A DNA stretch of 21,263 nucleotides from the IMG/VR virus record IMGVR_UViG_3300009440_000045, positions 1 to 21,263 of that record. One strand, given 5' to 3'. Below, piece by piece: positions 20,532 through 21,263 of the stretch (position 1 is its first letter; every line of letters begins with the position of its first letter). The notes beneath the pieces are model-generated. The model saw nothing but the letters and a program-made list of their open reading frames with translations, ran no database searches and was not told where the DNA came from. The DNA is from a virus. The position numbers and the translations under genes were made by a program.

Positions 20532-21263
20532 TGCCCTTCGACTTGCTTAATATTTTTTCTTCTAAAAAAGGAAAAAGCGAAAAGAGAAATTTTGATTTCA
20601 CAGATTTCTCACTTTTAAATGGTGCGCCTGTTATTAATGAGCAGGCTGCACTTACCTTTTCAGCAGTATATGCTGCGTTAAGAGTTATATCCGAGACGAT
20701 CGCACAGCTTCCATTAAACTATTACAAGAAAACAGACAAAGGTCGGGAGGTCTACAGTGATAGCCCATTGTTCACTCTAGTTAATAGCGAACCGAATACT
20801 TTAATGACAAAATACACATTCTTTGAAACTTTTGTCAATACACTATTATGTTATGGTAACGCTTACGCTTACATCGAAAGAACACAAAGAGGTTTACCGA
20901 TCTCTCTTAAATTAGTACATCCGGACGATGTAAAAGCCGAATTAATTGAGGATAATCTGGTCTATAATGTCAAAGGTATAGAGGGAAATATTAGCGCAAC
21001 AGACATGATTCATGTGCTAGATATGTCTTTTGATGGGATTACAGGACAGAGCAGAATATCCAAAGCAAAGGATAATATAGCTTTAGGCATAGCAGCACAA
21101 AAATACGGGAAGGAATTTTTTGAATCAGGCGCAAAAATTAGTGGCGTATTGATGCATCCGGCAACATTAGGCGGTGACGCATTGCAGAACCTCAGGGAAA
21201 GCTGGCGGCGAACTTTTCACACAGGAGTAGGAGGAAAATTTGAAACCGCTATTCTTGAGGAAG
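20531..21263 (+). CDS. Portal protein, N-terminal part (gene cut by window end)
   Basis: The visible part has 244 residues and no stop before the window ends. It has MPFDLLNIFSSKKGKSEKRN, then LTFSAVYAALRVISETIAQL and PLNYYKKTDKG, NTLLCYGNAYAYIERTQRGL, GITGQSRISKAKDNIALGIA, and GGKFETAILEE at the end: the HK97-type portal N-terminal and clip/stem region. The rest of the protein is at 1-438. It follows the large terminase after a 56-base gap holding an inverted repeat. The joined protein would be near 397 residues, normal for this family. Confidence 0.95.
   Translation, partial: MPFDLLNIFSSKKGKSEKRNFDFTDFSLLNGAPVINEQAALTFSAVYAALRVISETIAQLPLNYYKKTDKGREVYSDSPLFTLVNSEPNTLMTKYTFFETFVNTLLCYGNAYAYIERTQRGLPISLKLVHPDDVKAELIEDNLVYNVKGIEGNISATDMIHVLDMSFDGITGQSRISKAKDNIALGIAAQKYGKEFFESGAKISGVLMHPATLGGDALQNLRESWRRTFHTGVGGKFETAILEE

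Noticed and set aside
1-21263. Integrase, transposase, tRNA genes or CRISPR anywhere in the window
   Set aside because: Looked for by motif and structure on both strands; nothing supportable was found.

Overview
This is almost certainly the near-complete genome of a small tailed phage (siphovirus morphology, HK97-type head) that infects a member of the Bacteroidota, probably a flavobacterium-like host. The sequence is AT-rich, all convincing genes lie on the + strand, and starts are preceded by A-rich leaders rather than strong Shine-Dalgarno sites. Candidate promoters resemble the Bacteroidota TTG...TAnnTTTG type, and several proteins belong to families typical of phages of that phylum (DUF6291-like replication protein, DUF5675-like lysis candidate). 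The portal gene is cut by both ends of the window: its N-terminal half is at 20531-21263 and its C-terminal half at 1-438. The window is therefore best read as a circular map opened inside the portal gene, with about 20-25 bases missing at the junction (inferred from portal family alignment).

Layout. (1) 1-4122: head and neck: portal C-terminus, prohead protease, major capsid protein, then four connector/completion proteins. (2) 4134-12337: tail: a short major tail protein, a 582-residue paralogue carrying inserted modules, the G/GT tail assembly chaperones joined by a lambda-type -1 frameshift at GGGAAAG, the tape measure, a large tail-tip protein and a fibre-like protein. (3) 12334-12895: a small membrane protein (holin-like) overlapping a DUF5675-like gene, a probable lysis pair. 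(4) 12956-13463: a zinc-ribbon protein, then the longest non-coding stretch, with a candidate promoter and two consecutive intrinsic terminator-like hairpins. (5) 13464-17333: presumed early and replication genes: unknown proteins, an OB-fold-like ssDNA-binding candidate, a tiny HTH protein, an orphan C5 cytosine methyltransferase, and a DUF6291-like replication protein whose gene contains four 11-bp AACCCC repeats (candidate origin). (6) 17406-20474: VRR-NUC nuclease, small membrane protein, HNH protein, a candidate cos interval, and the small and large terminases, leading back to the portal.

No integrase, repressor, DNA polymerase or primase is recognisable, so the phage probably depends on host replication and may be strictly lytic. 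The points most worth checking are the modular tail proteins, the 11-bp repeats, the promoter/terminator leader at 13.2-13.4 kb, the cos interval, and the strong hairpins that end exactly at start codons (14041-14065 and 20502-20531).
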